A stretch of DNA of 6,366 nucleotides from Actinomycetes bacterium (GTDB lineage Bacteria; Actinomycetota; Acidimicrobiia; Acidimicrobiales; Palsa-688), in contig JAKAXG010000267.1 in assembly GCA_021827225.1 (NCBI GenBank), positions 1-6,366 of the forward strand. Direction: 5' to 3'. Below the pieces are notes generated by a model, which saw only the letters and a program-made list of their open reading frames with translations, was not told the origin of the DNA and did not search any database. Position numbers and translations under genes: made by a program. Shown piece after piece: positions 5,705 through 6,366 of the stretch; position 1 is the first letter of the stretch; each line of letters starts with the position of its first letter.

Positions 5705-6295
5705 TCATTTCTCGAGCCGGGCCAGCGCCTCGTTGAGCCGCAGCACATCGACGTAGCTGCTTCCGAGGAAGCCGAACTGGGCCCGGTGGGCGTGCTGGTC
5801 GATCAGGGCCTGCAGCCTCGCCGGTGCCAGTCCGGTGGCCTTGGCGACCATCGGGATCTCGGCGGTGGCGTCGGCCGGGGTGATGTCGGGGTCGTAGCCG
5901 CTGCCCGAGGTGGTGACCAGGTCCGGGGTGGGATCGACGCCCATGGAGTGCCAGTAGGCGATCAGCTGGCGGGTGTTGTCCAGCAGCGTCTTCGAGCGGG
6001 GTCCCAGGTTGGTGCTCCCGGAGGATCCGCTGACCCCGTTGGCGACCAGCGGGTTGTCGCCCCCGGACTGGGTCTTGCTGGCGGCGTAGGGGCCGAAGCC
6101 GTCGGGCCGGCCGTGGAACCAGCGGGGGCTCGACCAGTTCTGACCGATGAGCGTGGATCCCCTGGCGGTGACGGACCCGTTGGCCTGGTGGGAGAACAAC
6201 AGCTGCGACAGGCCGGTCCCCGCCAGGGCGTAGACGAAGATCAGCACTACGAGAACGACGGCCAGGATGGCGGCTCGGCGGATGTGGACGACCAT
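5705..6295 (-). CDS. kdpC: KdpC, K+-transporting ATPase subunit C
   Basis: KdpC is the single-span subunit of the high-affinity KdpFABC potassium pump. It sits beside KdpB/KdpA and raises the apparent ATP affinity. The 196-aa product has about the usual family length. It has one N-terminal membrane helix (about residues 8-29) followed by an extracytoplasmic domain. Family signatures are present in order: GSTLIGQN (47-54), WFHGRP (59-64), SGSTNLGP (92-99), DLVTTSGSGYDPDI (125-138) and VDVLRLN (182-188). The ATG start is supported by an AGGAA Shine-Dalgarno 7 nt upstream. It lies 11 nt after the kdpB stop, so the two genes should be co-transcribed and probably translationally linked. The segment around residues 66-92 is rich in Gly, Ser and Asn; it is the variable loop seen in many KdpC proteins. 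No defects are visible. Confidence 0.96.
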   Translation of the reverse strand: MVVHIRRAAILAVVLVVLIFVYALAGTGLSQLLFSHQANGSVTARGSTLIGQNWSSPRWFHGRPDGFGPYAASKTQSGGDNPLVANGVSGSSGSTNLGPRSKTLLDNTRQLIAYWHSMGVDPTPDLVTTSGSGYDPDITPADATAEIPMVAKATGLAPARLQALIDQHAHRAQFGFLGSSYVDVLRLNEALARLEK

Positions 6296-6306
6296 GTGGG
6301 TTCCTG

Positions 6307-6366
6307 TCAGTAGGCCCCGAGGGCCACGATGATGAGGTCGATGATCTTGATGAAGACGAACGGGGT
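6307..6366 (-). CDS. kdpB: KdpB C-terminus (K+-transporting ATPase subunit B), partial
   Basis: Only the last 19 codons and the TGA stop are inside the window; the gene continues past the right edge. The visible tail reads TPFVFIKIIDLIIVALGAY. It matches the characteristic end of KdpB, in which a short PF-x-x-IK-x-IDL segment forms the end of the last membrane helix. KdpB is the P-type ATPase subunit that hydrolyses ATP and drives K+ import through KdpA in the inner membrane. The identification rests mainly on this tail plus the complete kdpC that starts 11 nt after the stop. kdpA, and possibly kdpF, would be expected further upstream, outside the window. The phosphorylation and nucleotide-binding motifs cannot be checked here. 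Confidence 0.87.
   Translation of the reverse strand, partial: TPFVFIKIIDLIIVALGAY

Noticed and set aside
4546..5736. Long plus-strand open frame, about 396 codons, opposite kdpD
   Set aside because: It mirrors the kdpD reading frame in GC-rich DNA, is low-complexity (His, Gly, Val, Leu rich) and has no family motif. kdpD on the other strand is unmistakable.
5677..5748. Longer kdpD start at the ATG at 5748
   Set aside because: It would overlap kdpC by 44 nt, has no Shine-Dalgarno, and adds residues unlike any KdpD N-terminus. The GTG at 5676 begins shortly before the conserved domain.
1..6366. CRISPR array, tRNA/rRNA, insertion sequence or prophage signals
   Set aside because: No spaced identical repeats, no tRNA-like cloverleaf, and no transposase or integrase motifs or terminal inverted repeats were seen. 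The gene content reads as ordinary chromosomal operons.

Overview
This window is very GC-rich. Its real genes show strong G/C bias at third codon positions, GTG starts and short or overlapping junctions. The protein families present (a DHA2 drug exporter with a TetR partner, TerC, DedA and a short KdpD) point to a high-GC actinobacterium (Actinomycetota). Genus cannot be told from the sequence alone. Every well-supported gene lies on the minus strand, so the text follows transcription from the right edge (6366) to the left edge (1).

Region 1 (about 6366-4552) is the 3' end of a kdp potassium-uptake operon. It holds the last 19 codons of kdpB, a complete kdpC and a short KdpD. The short KdpD keeps only the N-terminal KdpD nucleotide-binding domain and the Usp-like domain. 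The four membrane helices, GAF, histidine-kinase and ATPase modules of a full KdpD are absent, and the following DNA holds no remnant of them. No kdpE is present in the window.

Region 2 (4551-2233) starts with a 104-bp gap carrying a small inverted repeat. A 14-TM DHA2-type MFS exporter follows, with a TetR-family regulator immediately after it. This is a typical self-regulated efflux cassette.

Region 3 (2232-144) starts with a regulatory-looking gap containing three tandem 11-bp direct repeats, a 14-bp palindrome and a strong Shine-Dalgarno. Three tightly coupled genes follow. The first encodes a 133-aa uncharacterised protein that resembles a histidine-kinase dimerisation segment lacking its histidine. 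The second is a TerC/Alx-type membrane protein, probably involved in Mn2+ export. The third is a DedA-family membrane protein. The junctions are a 1-nt gap and a TGATG overlap.

Region 4 (143-1) holds possible hairpins and perhaps the first 20 codons of a further minus-strand gene that runs off the edge.

The points most worth following up are the kinase-less KdpD, the triple 11-bp repeat, and the His-less dimerisation-like protein that opens the terC-dedA operon.
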